This document shows positions 8,727 through 16,643 of a stretch of 64,000 nt of DNA, one piece after another. Source of the stretch: Arthrobacter sp. zg-Y919 (lineage in GTDB: Bacteria; Actinomycetota; Actinomycetes; Actinomycetales; Micrococcaceae). Numbering within the stretch: position 1 is the first letter of the stretch; each line of letters begins with the position of its first letter. The stretch is taken from the NCBI RefSeq assembly GCF_030142045.1, contig NZ_CP126242.1:1178001-1242000 (forward strand), in the 5' to 3' direction. The translations under genes were made by a program, and so were the position numbers. Under the pieces are notes generated by a model. It did no database searches, was not told the origin of the DNA, and saw nothing but the letters and a program-made list of their open reading frames with translations.

Positions 8727-9965
8727 TCAGTGGCTGCGCAGCACGGCAACGGCGTTGTGGCCGCCGAAGCCGAAGGAGTTGCTCAGCGCGACGATGTCGC
8801 CGCCACGGAGCTGGCGGCTCGAGGTCACCACATCAAGCGGGATCTCCGGATCCTGGTTCTCCAGGTTGATGGTGGCCGGGGCCTGGCGCTCGTAAACCGC
8901 CAAGGCCGTGAGCACTGCCTCGACTGCACCGGAGGCACCCAGGAGGTGGCCCATCTGTGACTTCGTCGCGGACACGGCCACGCCGTCGAGCGCGCTGCCA
9001 AGGGCCGCCTTCAACGCCGTGTATTCGGGCTTATCTCCCACGGGGGTGGAGGTGGCGTGCGCATTGACGTGCACAACGTCCTCGGCCTGGGCACGCGCAT
9101 CATAGAGAGCGGACTTCAGTGCCCGGGTGGCGCCAAGGCCTTCGGGGTCCGGTGCGGTGATGTGGTACGCGTCGGCGGTGACTGCGGTGCCGGCGAGTTC
9201 AGCGTAGATCCGGGCGCCGCGGGCCAGGGCGTGCTCTTCGCTTTCGAGGACCAGAGCACCGGCACCTTCGCCCATAACGAACCCGTCGCGGTCGCGGTCG
9301 TACGGCCGGGAGGCACGGGCGGGATCGTCGTTGCGCTTGGACAGTGCCTGCATGGAAGCAAAGGATGCCAGGGGCATCGGATGGATGCAGGCTTCCGCGC
9401 CGCCGGCGACTACGATGTCGGCCTTGCCGGAGCGGATCATGTCCAGGCCCTGATGCAGTGCTTCGGTACCGGATGCGCAGGCGGAAACCGGGGTGTGGGC
9501 GCCGGCACGGGCACCCAGGTCGAGGCTGACGGCAGCCGACGGGCCGTTGGGCATCAGCATCGGTACGGTCATGGGCAAGACACGCCGCGGACCCTTCTCG
9601 CGCAGGGTGTCCCACGCGTCGAGCAGGGTCCAGATGCCGCCAATGCCGGTGGCGAAGGACACGGCAAGCCGGTCGTGGTCAATATCCTCCGTCAGGCCGG
9701 AATCGGCCCATGCCTCGCGGGCTGCGACGACGGCGAACTGGGTGGAGGGGTCCATCCGCTTGGCTTCGACGCGGGCAAGGACCTCCGAGGCGGGCGTGGA
9801 GGCCCGCGCGGCGAAGGTGACGGGCAGGGAGTACTTCTCCACCCATTCATCTTCCAGTGTGCGGGCACCGGAGACACCCTGCAGTGCGTTCTTCCACATG
9901 GTGGGAACGTCCCCGCCGATGGGCGTGGTCGCGCCAAGGCCTGTGATGACTACTTTGCGGGCCAT
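8727..9965 (-). CDS. fabF: beta-ketoacyl-ACP synthase II (FabF)
   Basis: A 412-residue condensing enzyme that elongates acyl-ACP with malonyl-ACP in type II fatty-acid synthesis. The nucleophile is Cys163 in VSACASG; the two histidines are in NAHATSTPVGD and KSQMGHLLGASGA, and the C-terminal SNSFGFGGHNAVAVL is standard. Full length. It is the last gene of the fabD-fabH-acpP-fabF operon, 79 bases after acpP, with a GC-rich hairpin between them. It ends at the bidirectional terminator shared with the DUF3145 gene. Confidence 0.96.
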   Translation of the reverse strand: MARKVVITGLGATTPIGGDVPTMWKNALQGVSGARTLEDEWVEKYSLPVTFAARASTPASEVLARVEAKRMDPSTQFAVVAAREAWADSGLTEDIDHDRLAVSFATGIGGIWTLLDAWDTLREKGPRRVLPMTVPMLMPNGPSAAVSLDLGARAGAHTPVSACASGTEALHQGLDMIRSGKADIVVAGGAEACIHPMPLASFASMQALSKRNDDPARASRPYDRDRDGFVMGEGAGALVLESEEHALARGARIYAELAGTAVTADAYHITAPDPEGLGATRALKSALYDARAQAEDVVHVNAHATSTPVGDKPEYTALKAALGSALDGVAVSATKSQMGHLLGASGAVEAVLTALAVYERQAPATINLENQDPEIPLDVVTSSRQLRGGDIVALSNSFGFGGHNAVAVLRSH

Positions 9966-10012
9966 GATTCACTCTCTTGAAGCAGTTGCTGGTGCTGGTG
10001 CCGGCGGCGCCG

Positions 10013-10038
10013 GGCGGCCGCCGCGGACGGCGGCCGCC
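10013..10038 (-). other. GC-rich hairpin between acpP and fabF
   Basis: GGCGGCCGCC occurs at 10013-10022 and again at 10029-10038. Each arm is self-complementary and pairs with the other around GCGGAC. There is no T-run. In the mRNA it lies just after the acpP stop codon and before fabF, where it could block 3' decay or thin out readthrough. Confidence 0.5.
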
Positions 10039-10044
10039 ATGGGG

Positions 10045-10290
10045 TTAAGCCTGGGCGTTGGAGATGAAGTCGACGGCGTCGCCGACGGTCTTCAGGTTCT
10101 TGACCTCTTCGTCCGGGATACGCACGCCGAACTTCTCTTCGGCGTTGACGACGATGGTCATCATGGAGATGGAGTCGATGTCCAGGTCATCGGTGAAGGA
10201 CTTGTCCAGCTCGACGGCCTCGGGGGCCAGACCGGTCTCTTCATTGACGATCTCGGCGAGGCCGGCCAGGATTTCTTCGTTGCTAGCCAT
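10045..10290 (-). CDS. acpP: acyl carrier protein
   Basis: An 81-residue acidic acyl carrier protein. The phosphopantetheine-bearing serine is Ser40 in DDLDIDSISM; the usual Leu after this Ser is Ile, a conservative change. The last helix (VKNLKTVGDAVDFISNA) is typical. ATG 10290 is chosen because it gives the normal N-terminus and has AAGGAG upstream; the same frame runs 17 codons further without similarity. It is the third gene of the fatty-acid synthase operon, which delivers acyl chains to FabF and FabH. Confidence 0.95.
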   Translation of the reverse strand: MASNEEILAGLAEIVNEETGLAPEAVELDKSFTDDLDIDSISMMTIVVNAEEKFGVRIPDEEVKNLKTVGDAVDFISNAQA

Positions 10291-10404
10291 GGTGGCTCCT
10301 TCTTCTCGTAGTGCCGGTACGGGACCGGTTCGGTGTTCCAACCGCCGAAGCGGTGTGGTTTTTGGGGGCTGAACGGTCCGGGACCGGTGCAGCGGGTGGT
10401 GCGG

Positions 10405-11466
10405 CTAGGGGAGGACTACTACCTGAGCGCCGAAGACGAGCCCGGCGCCGAAGCCGATCTGCAGCGACAGCTTGCCGCTCAGTTCGGGGTTTTCCTTCAG
10501 CAGGCGGTAGGTGGCCAGCGGGATGGAAGCCGCGGACGTGTTTCCGGCATCGGCGATGTCACGGGCAATAACGACGGATTCTGGCAGCTTCAGCTGCTTG
10601 GCCATTTCGTCGATGATGCGCATGTTCGCCTGGTGCGGCACAAAGGCGGAAAGATCCTCCGCGGTGATCCCGGCGGCGTCGAGTGCCTGCTGGGCGGCCT
10701 TGGCCATTTCCCAGACGGCCCAGCGGAAGACGGTCTGGCCGTCCTGGCGCAGGGTGGGCCAGAGCTTGGTCTCCCGGGTGGCGAGGTCTGCGGGGGTCAT
10801 GCCGCCGTCGGCCTCCGCCGCGAGGGAAAGCTCGCGGACGTCCAGCATCGAGTGGGTCATGCCGATCGCGCCGGACTTGCTGCCGTCCGAGCCCCAGACC
10901 GACGGGGCGATGCCCGGGGTGTCGGAGGGGCCGACGACGACGGCGCCGGCGCCGTCGCCGAGCAGGAAGGAAATGGTGCGCTCGGTGTTGTCGATGAAGT
11001 CGGAAAGCTTCTCCACACCGATGACCAGCACATAGGTGGCGGCGCCGGAGCGGACCAGCGCGTCGGCCTGGGCAACGCCGTAGCAGTACCCGGCGCAGGC
11101 GGCCGAAACGTCGTAGGCCGGGGCCGGGGTGGCGCCGAGGCGCTCGGTGATCTGGGTGGCGGCGGACGGCGTCGCGTAGGGGTGGGTCACTGTGGAGACA
11201 ATGACCGCGCCCAGCTGTGAACCCTCGATGCCGGCGTTTTTCAGCGCCTCGTGGCCGGCGGCCTCGGCCATGTCCACCACGGACGTGCCCTTGTCCGCAC
11301 GGTGCCGGGTCACGATGCCGGTGCGCTGGCGGATCCACTCATCGGAGGAATCGATCCACTGGCAGACGTCGTCGTTGCTGACAATGACATCGGGACGGAA
11401 CGCGCCGATGCCGAGAATCCGGCTGAATTCGTTGACGGGGGACTGCTTCAGGGTGGGCGTGCTCAC
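10405..11466 (-). CDS. fabH: beta-ketoacyl-ACP synthase III (FabH)
   Basis: A 353-residue initiating condensing enzyme, joining an acyl-CoA primer to malonyl-ACP. The triad is Cys124 (VSAACAGYCYG), His in VPHQANMRIID and Asn in DAGNTSAASIP. In Micrococcaceae the enzyme normally accepts branched short-chain primers for iso and anteiso fatty acids, which is inference here. Its start codon overlaps the fabD stop by four bases (ATGA). The gap to acpP is 114 bases. Confidence 0.96.
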   Translation of the reverse strand: MSTPTLKQSPVNEFSRILGIGAFRPDVIVSNDDVCQWIDSSDEWIRQRTGIVTRHRADKGTSVVDMAEAAGHEALKNAGIEGSQLGAVIVSTVTHPYATPSAATQITERLGATPAPAYDVSAACAGYCYGVAQADALVRSGAATYVLVIGVEKLSDFIDNTERTISFLLGDGAGAVVVGPSDTPGIAPSVWGSDGSKSGAIGMTHSMLDVRELSLAAEADGGMTPADLATRETKLWPTLRQDGQTVFRWAVWEMAKAAQQALDAAGITAEDLSAFVPHQANMRIIDEMAKQLKLPESVVIARDIADAGNTSAASIPLATYRLLKENPELSGKLSLQIGFGAGLVFGAQVVVLP

Positions 11467-12416
11467 GCGTTACCTTCTCCGGTTGGTGCTGCCGTTCCGG
11501 AATGCTCACGGATGAACTCCCGGGCAGCGTCTAGATCTTCTGGGGATTTCAGGGCCAGGGTTGGAACGCCCTTCATGCCGCGGCGGGCGAGGCCGGTGAG
11601 GGTTCCTGCGGGGGGCAGTTCCAGCAGTCCGGTCACGCCCATGGCCAGCATGTTTTCCATGCACAGGTCCCACCGTACCGGCCGGGACACCTGGGCGATG
11701 AGGCTGTCCAGATTTGCGTCCCCGGACACTACGGCCGCTCCGTCGCGGTTGGACAGGAGGGTGGCGAGGGGTGCCTGCGGTGAGAGGGAGGGGCGCAGGT
11801 TTTCCAGGACCGTCACGGCCGGGGCCATGTGGACGGTGTGGAAGGCACCGGCGACCTTCAGCGGAATCACCCGCGCTTTGGCGGGCGGAGCGGCGGTGAG
11901 GACTTCGAGCTGGTTGTGCGTTCCGGCGGCCACGGTCTGTCCGCCGCCGTTGGCGTTGGCCGCGGTGAGTCCTGCGGCTTCCAGGACGGCGGCGACGTCG
12001 TCGGGGTCCCCGCCGAGGATGGCGCTCATGCCGGTGGGCTCGACAGCCGCGGCCCGGGCCATGGCGTTGGCGCGTTCACGCACGAAGACCAGGGCGTCCT
12101 TTTCCGGCAGCGCACCGGCAATGGCCGACGCCGTGATCTCACCGACGGAGTGGCCGGCCAGGACTGTGGATGCGGTCAGCGCCGCGGGATCCAGCAGCAG
12201 CCGTGCGGCCATCAGGCCGGCGGCAACGATCAGGGGCTGGGCGACGGCGGTGTCTTTGATGGTCTCTTCGTCGGAGACCGTTCCGTGCGCGATCAGGTCA
12301 AGACCGGCGACGTCGCTGAGCGCGGAGAGGTGATCCCGCACGCCGGGCAGTTCCAGCCACGGCGCAAGGAATCCTGGCGTTTGGGACCCCTGGCCGGGGC
12401 AGACAATTGCAAGCAC
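11463..12416 (-). CDS. fabD: malonyl-CoA:ACP transacylase (FabD)
   Basis: A 317-residue transacylase that moves malonyl groups from CoA to AcpP. The glycine-rich PGQGSQTPG (residues 7-15) and the active-site GHSVGE with Ser90 are present, as are the GAFHT histidine motif and the C-terminal ELPPAGTLTGLARR. It starts at GTG 12416 behind GGAAAG and is the first gene of the operon. The 109-base gap to the upstream regulator holds a perfect palindrome (12484-12500). Confidence 0.95.
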   Translation of the reverse strand: MLAIVCPGQGSQTPGFLAPWLELPGVRDHLSALSDVAGLDLIAHGTVSDEETIKDTAVAQPLIVAAGLMAARLLLDPAALTASTVLAGHSVGEITASAIAGALPEKDALVFVRERANAMARAAAVEPTGMSAILGGDPDDVAAVLEAAGLTAANANGGGQTVAAGTHNQLEVLTAAPPAKARVIPLKVAGAFHTVHMAPAVTVLENLRPSLSPQAPLATLLSNRDGAAVVSGDANLDSLIAQVSRPVRWDLCMENMLAMGVTGLLELPPAGTLTGLARRGMKGVPTLALKSPEDLDAAREFIREHSGTAAPTGEGNA

Positions 12417-12431
12417 GTATACAGCTTTCCA

Positions 12432-12437
12432 AACATA
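12432..12437 (-). promoter_or_regulatory. possible -10 element of the fabD operon
   Basis: TATGTT on the minus strand, about 16 bases before fabD. No good -35 lies at the expected distance, which would fit an activator-dependent promoter with the palindrome at 12484-12500 as the activator site. Confidence 0.3.
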
Positions 12438-12483
12438 GGGAGCGGGACCGGGTGTTTGCGTAGACCAAGCTCCCCGGACGCCT

Positions 12484-12500
12484 TTGTAGGAAGTCTACAA
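12484..12500. promoter_or_regulatory. perfect palindrome upstream of fabD, candidate FasR-type operator
   Basis: TTGTAG-GAAGT-CTACAA: six-base arms, five-base spacer. It lies 68 to 84 bases upstream of the fabD start. An imperfect copy (TTGTGT-GAAGG-CTACAA) occurs upstream of the adjacent regulator gene at 13788-13804. Confidence 0.5.
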
Positions 12501-12525
12501 GCCGGGGGAGGTGCTTGGGCAGGGT

Positions 12526-13749
12526 TCAGAGGCGGGTGGCGGGCTTCTCCGGGGCCGCCTTTCCCGCGGGGGCGAGGCGTCCAACCACCAGTGCGGTCTG
12601 CAGGACGAAGGCTTCCCGCGGCAGCATGGGGTCCCAGCCGGTCACGTCGCAGACGCGGCGCAGCCGGTACCGCACGGTGTTGGCGTGCACAAAGAGTTCG
12701 CGTGCGGTGGCTTCCAGCGAGTGTCCCAGGGAAAGGTACGCGCTGAGGGTTTCGGCCAGGCCGTTCGAGGCACCCAGCAGGGGGGTGTAGATGCTCTGTA
12801 CCAGGGCGCGGCGTGCAGTGTCGTCGCCGGACATCACGCGTTCGGGCCAGAGGTCATCCGCGGCCACCGGGCGGGGAGCGGCAGGCCAGGCGCGGGCCGC
12901 GGTAAGTCCGGCGAATGCTGCCTGAGCCGCCGGGCCGGCTTCGACGAGGGACGGTGCGGGCGGGCCGTAGACCACCGGGCCGGGGCCGAAGAGTTCGGAC
13001 AGGCGGGTGTAGGAGAAGGCCTTGTCCTCCAGCCCGCCAAGGACCAGGATCAGTCGTTCGCCCTGGATGCCCACGAGGGTGTCTTCTGCCAGCCGGCCGG
13101 TGGCGCGGCGCAGTTCATTGACGAAGGTTGCATTGGCCTCGGCGGGGGAGCCGCCCACCATGACGGTGACCGGCGCCGCGGAGGTCCAGCCGACGGCGGC
13201 GATCCGGGAGCGCAGCGCATCCGAGCTTTCGCCGCGCAGGATGGCATCCACGACGAGGGCTTCGAGCCGGGTGTCCCAGGCGCCGCGGGTTTCGGCAGCG
13301 CGGGCGTACACGTCGGCAGCGGCGAAGGCCACCTCACGCGAGTACCGCAGCACCGCTTCACGCAGCTTCGACTGGACCTCGTTTCCGGCCAGTTCCGGTA
13401 CCCGGTCCTCCACCACCTGGACCACGACACGGATCAGCTGCAGTGCTTTCTGCAGGCTGATCGAGCGGGTGAGCTCGGTCGGGGCGGTGCCGAAAACGTC
13501 GCTGAGGACCCAGGCCGGCGAGGCAGGACGCTGGTACCAGTTCACGAAGGACGCGATGCCCTTCTGCGCGACCATTCCCAGCGCGGAGCGTTCGTCCGGG
13601 CGCAGCCCCCGGTACCAGGGCAGGGAAATGTCAAGCTGCTGCAGGGTGGCGGTGGAAAGCTTGCCGATATTCGCCTTCAGGCGCTCGACCGTGGGTTGGT
13701 CTGCTTCCGGCGGGGCCGAGGCAGCGGACGTAGTGGGACGCACTGGCAT
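12526..13749 (-). CDS. fasR: PucR-family transcriptional regulator, FasR-like
   Basis: A 407-residue PucR-family regulator. The C-terminal PucR helix-turn-helix is clear: LSLGHSLEATARELFVHANTVRYRLRRVCDVTGWD, about residues 335-370. A GGDEF-like central region (about 160-280) precedes it. In Streptomyces a PucR-like protein named FasR, encoded immediately upstream of fabD, activates the fabD-fabH-acpP-fabF operon; the same position here supports the same role. It is transcribed in the same direction as the operon. The two palindromes upstream of fabD and upstream of this gene are candidate binding sites for activation and self-control. The symbol is transferred by synteny. Confidence 0.85.
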   Translation of the reverse strand: MPVRPTTSAASAPPEADQPTVERLKANIGKLSTATLQQLDISLPWYRGLRPDERSALGMVAQKGIASFVNWYQRPASPAWVLSDVFGTAPTELTRSISLQKALQLIRVVVQVVEDRVPELAGNEVQSKLREAVLRYSREVAFAAADVYARAAETRGAWDTRLEALVVDAILRGESSDALRSRIAAVGWTSAAPVTVMVGGSPAEANATFVNELRRATGRLAEDTLVGIQGERLILVLGGLEDKAFSYTRLSELFGPGPVVYGPPAPSLVEAGPAAQAAFAGLTAARAWPAAPRPVAADDLWPERVMSGDDTARRALVQSIYTPLLGASNGLAETLSAYLSLGHSLEATARELFVHANTVRYRLRRVCDVTGWDPMLPREAFVLQTALVVGRLAPAGKAAPEKPATRL

Positions 13750-13787
13750 ACAGGCGAGCTTACGGCCTGCACCGGTGAACCGCCATT

Positions 13788-13804
13788 TTGTGTGAAGGCT
13801 ACAA
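13788..13804. promoter_or_regulatory. imperfect copy of the fabD palindrome upstream of the PucR-type regulator
   Basis: TTGTGT-GAAGG-CTACAA matches the fabD-proximal palindrome at 14 of 17 positions, with the right arm identical. It lies 39 to 55 bases upstream of the regulator start, as expected for an autoregulatory site. Confidence 0.45.
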
Positions 13805-13857
13805 GTTGGCTAGGCGTCCAGCTTCGGCCGCCGACATCCGCCGCCGTGCCGTTTCCA

Positions 13858-15369
13858 CTACAGCGCAGACCCCAGCCGGCGGAACCTCGCCGTCCGCCGC
13901 TCCAGCCGTTCCGACGCAGGGACGGTCCGCAGTGACGCCAGTTCGTATTCCACGGCCAGGGCCAGGCGCCGGCAGAAGGCGGGTGCCTCGGCGGCGGCGT
14001 CGGGCAGTTCGGCAACGGTATGGTCAACAATCCCGTGCTCGGCCAGCGCGGAAACCGTCACGCCCTGGGCCTCGGCCATCTCCGCGCCGTGCAGTGTGTC
14101 CCGGTGGACAATGGCGCTGGCCCCCTCGGGAGGCAGTGAGGAGAGCCAGGCATGCTGGGCCGCAACGGTGCGGTCTGCGGGCAGCAGGGCCAGTGCCCCG
14201 CCGCCGGCACCCTGACCCAGCAGCACGGAGACCGTGGGGCAGTCCAGGCCGACGAGGTCGTTGAGGCACCGGGCGATTTCTCCGGCCAGGCCGCCCTCTT
14301 CAGCTTCCTTCGACAGGGCAGCGCCGGCGGTGTCGATGACGGTCAGCAGCGGAAGGTTCAGCTCTTCGGCGAGCCGCATGCCGCGGCGCGCCTCCCGCAG
14401 GGAAGCCGGTCCCAGTGCCGGCTGCTGTGTTCCGCGCTGCCGGTCGTGGCCCAGCACAACGCAGGATGTCCCGCCGAAGCGGGCCAGGGCCAGCAGCAGG
14501 CCAGGGTCTTTTTCGCCCTGCCCGGTGCCGTTCAGCGGCAGGACGTCGCCGGCACCGAAATGCAGCAGCTGGCGGACTCCGGGGCGGTGCCGGTTGCGCG
14601 AAATGCTGATGGACTCCCAGGCCGGGACGCGCTGCGGACTGCTCTCCAGCGACGCGGGAGCGGGGACGGGGGCTGCCGGGCCGGGCAGCAGCATGGCCAG
14701 GGCGCGGTGCACGGTGCCGGCGAGTTCCTCCGGGGGCAGCACCGCATCCACCAGTCCGCGCGCCTGCAGGTTTTCGGCGGTCTGCACGCCTTCGGGGAAC
14801 GGCTCGCCATAGAGGGCCTGGTAGACCCGCGGGCCCAGGAAGCCGAGCAGCGCCCCGGGTTCGGCCACGGTGATATGTCCCAGCGATCCCCAGGACGCCA
14901 TCACGCCGCCGGTGGTGGGATGGCGCAGATAGACCAGGTAGGGCAGGCCCGCTTCCTTGTGCCGGCGCACGGCGGCGGTGATCTTGACCATCGACAGGAA
15001 CGCCAGGGTGCCTTCCTGCATCCGGGTGCCGCCGGAAGCGGGTCCGGCGAGGAGGGGCAGTCCTTCACGGGTGGCGCGCTCGACGGCAGCCGTCAGGCGG
15101 TCAGCGGCGGCAACGCCGATGGAGCCGCCCAGGAATCCGAACTCGCAGACGACCAGGGCAACGCGACGCCCCTGTACGAGGCCTTCACCGGTGAGCACCG
15201 ATTCGTCTTCGCCGGTTTTCTGCCGCGCCGCCACGAGGTCCCGTTCATAGGCCGCGTTGTGCTCGGTGTAAACCACCGGGGTATCCCAGGAGCGGAAGGA
15301 ACCAGGGTCCACCACCAGGTCCAGCAGTCCCCGGGCATCCAGCCGCCGGCGCGGCGCCTGCACGCTCAT
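13858..15369 (-). CDS. fused AccD/AccA-type carboxyltransferase
   Basis: A 503-residue protein that joins two crotonase-fold carboxyltransferase halves. Residues about 1-240 match the beta subunit (GGSIGVAAADRL, ASGGTRMQEGTLAF, PTTGGVMASWGSLG, AEPGALLGFLGPRVYQ). Residues about 270-500 match the alpha subunit (LTVIDTAGAALSKEAEEGG, GQGAGGGALALL, HAWLSSLPPEGASAI). The zinc finger that begins bacterial AccD is absent. It could be the transferase of acetyl-CoA carboxylase, given the fatty-acid genes beside it, or a decarboxylase-type enzyme related to MdcD/MdcE of malonate decarboxylase. No biotin carboxylase or carrier gene is in the window. Its ATG overlaps the CoA-transferase stop (ATGA). Confidence 0.85.
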   Translation of the reverse strand: MSVQAPRRRLDARGLLDLVVDPGSFRSWDTPVVYTEHNAAYERDLVAARQKTGEDESVLTGEGLVQGRRVALVVCEFGFLGGSIGVAAADRLTAAVERATREGLPLLAGPASGGTRMQEGTLAFLSMVKITAAVRRHKEAGLPYLVYLRHPTTGGVMASWGSLGHITVAEPGALLGFLGPRVYQALYGEPFPEGVQTAENLQARGLVDAVLPPEELAGTVHRALAMLLPGPAAPVPAPASLESSPQRVPAWESISISRNRHRPGVRQLLHFGAGDVLPLNGTGQGEKDPGLLLALARFGGTSCVVLGHDRQRGTQQPALGPASLREARRGMRLAEELNLPLLTVIDTAGAALSKEAEEGGLAGEIARCLNDLVGLDCPTVSVLLGQGAGGGALALLPADRTVAAQHAWLSSLPPEGASAIVHRDTLHGAEMAEAQGVTVSALAEHGIVDHTVAELPDAAAEAPAFCRRLALAVEYELASLRTVPASERLERRTARFRRLGSAL

Positions 15370-16586
15370 GCTTCGGTTCCTGCTGGGGCTGCGGATCCGC
15401 TGTCGGAGAGCCAGCTGCGGATCCCGCTGCCGTGCTGGTCGAGCAGCGGCGGGGCGGTGTGGACACGATGGGTGGTTTCAGTGCCCTCGGCGGCATCGAA
15501 AAAGCGCAGCGGCGGCCCCGGCAGGGAGACCTTGCCGAGGACGGGGTGGTCGACGTCGACCACCAGTCCCTGTGAGTGGACCTGTTCCCAGTCGTACACT
15601 TCGTCCAGGGTGCGTACCTTGCCGGCGGGAATGCCGGCGGCTCGCAGCTTTTCCAGCAGCGGTTCGGCCTCGATGTCCGCGAACGCCTGCTCGACGGCGT
15701 CGATCACGGCCTGCCGGTTGCGCACCCGCTGCGCGTTGCCGGTGAACTCGGGGCGGGAGGTGTCAATGCCGAACGTCGCGGCGAAGGTCTCCCAGAGCTT
15801 CTCGCTGCCGACACTGATCTGCACCTTGCCGCCCCGGCAGGAGAAGAGCCCGTAGGGGGCAATGGACGGATGGTGGTTGCCCTGCGCCGCGGGGACTTCG
15901 CCCGCGACCGTGTGGCGGGTGCCCTGGAAGGCATGGACACCGACGACGGCGGCCAGCAGCGAGGTCCGCACGACCTGCCCCTTTCCGGTGCGCTCGCGTT
16001 CGAGCAGGGCCGCCAGCAACCCGAACGCACCGTACATGCCCGAGAGCAGGTCGGCGATGGGCACCCCCACACGCTGCGGGTCCTCCGGACCTGAGCCGGT
16101 CAGGGACATCAGTCCGGCCTCGCCCTGGACGATCTGGTCGTAGCCGCTGCGGGTGGCCTCGGGTCCGTCGTGGCCGAAGCCGCTGATGGAGAGGATGACG
16201 AGCCGGGGATTGAGCTCGTGCATCCGGGCGGGGGAGAAGCCCAGCCGGTCAAGCACCCCGGGCCGGAAGTTTTCCACCAGCACATCCGCCCGCCGGACCA
16301 GGTCCTGCAGGACCTCCACGCCGTCACCGGACTTCAGGTCCAGGGCGATGGATTCCTTGTTCCGGTTGCAGGAGAGGAAATAGGTCGCCTGCTGGTCGTC
16401 TTCCGGGCCGACGAAGGGCGGACCCCAGCTGCGGGTGTCGTCGCCGGTGCCGGGGGTTTCGACCTTGATGACGCGTGCCCCGAGGTCGGCGAGCATCATG
16501 CCGGCGTGCGGGCCCGCCAGGGCTCGGCTGAGGTCGACGACGAGGTAGCCGTCCAGCGGGCCGCGGGAGGTGGAATCGGTGCTCAT
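15366..16586 (-). CDS. CaiB/BaiF (class III) CoA-transferase
   Basis: A 406-residue family III CoA-transferase, which moves CoA between carboxylic acids through an aspartyl-CoA thioester. Family features run in order: PLDGYLVVDLSRALAGPHAGMMLADLGARVIKVE, NFRPGVLDRLG, SGFGHDGPEA and GVPIADLLSGMYGA, whose Asp is the likely catalytic residue. Length is typical. ATG 16586 has AGGAAAAGAG upstream. It sits between the permease gene (57-base gap) and the carboxyltransferase (four-base overlap), so it probably activates the imported acid. The substrate is not shown by sequence; malonate is a context-based guess. Confidence 0.88.
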   Translation of the reverse strand: MSTDSTSRGPLDGYLVVDLSRALAGPHAGMMLADLGARVIKVETPGTGDDTRSWGPPFVGPEDDQQATYFLSCNRNKESIALDLKSGDGVEVLQDLVRRADVLVENFRPGVLDRLGFSPARMHELNPRLVILSISGFGHDGPEATRSGYDQIVQGEAGLMSLTGSGPEDPQRVGVPIADLLSGMYGAFGLLAALLERERTGKGQVVRTSLLAAVVGVHAFQGTRHTVAGEVPAAQGNHHPSIAPYGLFSCRGGKVQISVGSEKLWETFAATFGIDTSRPEFTGNAQRVRNRQAVIDAVEQAFADIEAEPLLEKLRAAGIPAGKVRTLDEVYDWEQVHSQGLVVDVDHPVLGKVSLPGPPLRFFDAAEGTETTHRVHTAPPLLDQHGSGIRSWLSDSGSAAPAGTEA

Positions 16587-16643
16587 GGGTAACTCTTTTC
16601 CTGAAGTCTTGCGGGCGGAACGTGGTGCGGGAAACGGGTGGGG

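Noticed and set aside
12511-13935. Long plus-strand frame across the PucR-type regulator
   Set aside because: The minus-strand product has a clear PucR helix-turn-helix; the plus-strand frame is Gly/Arg-rich without motifs.
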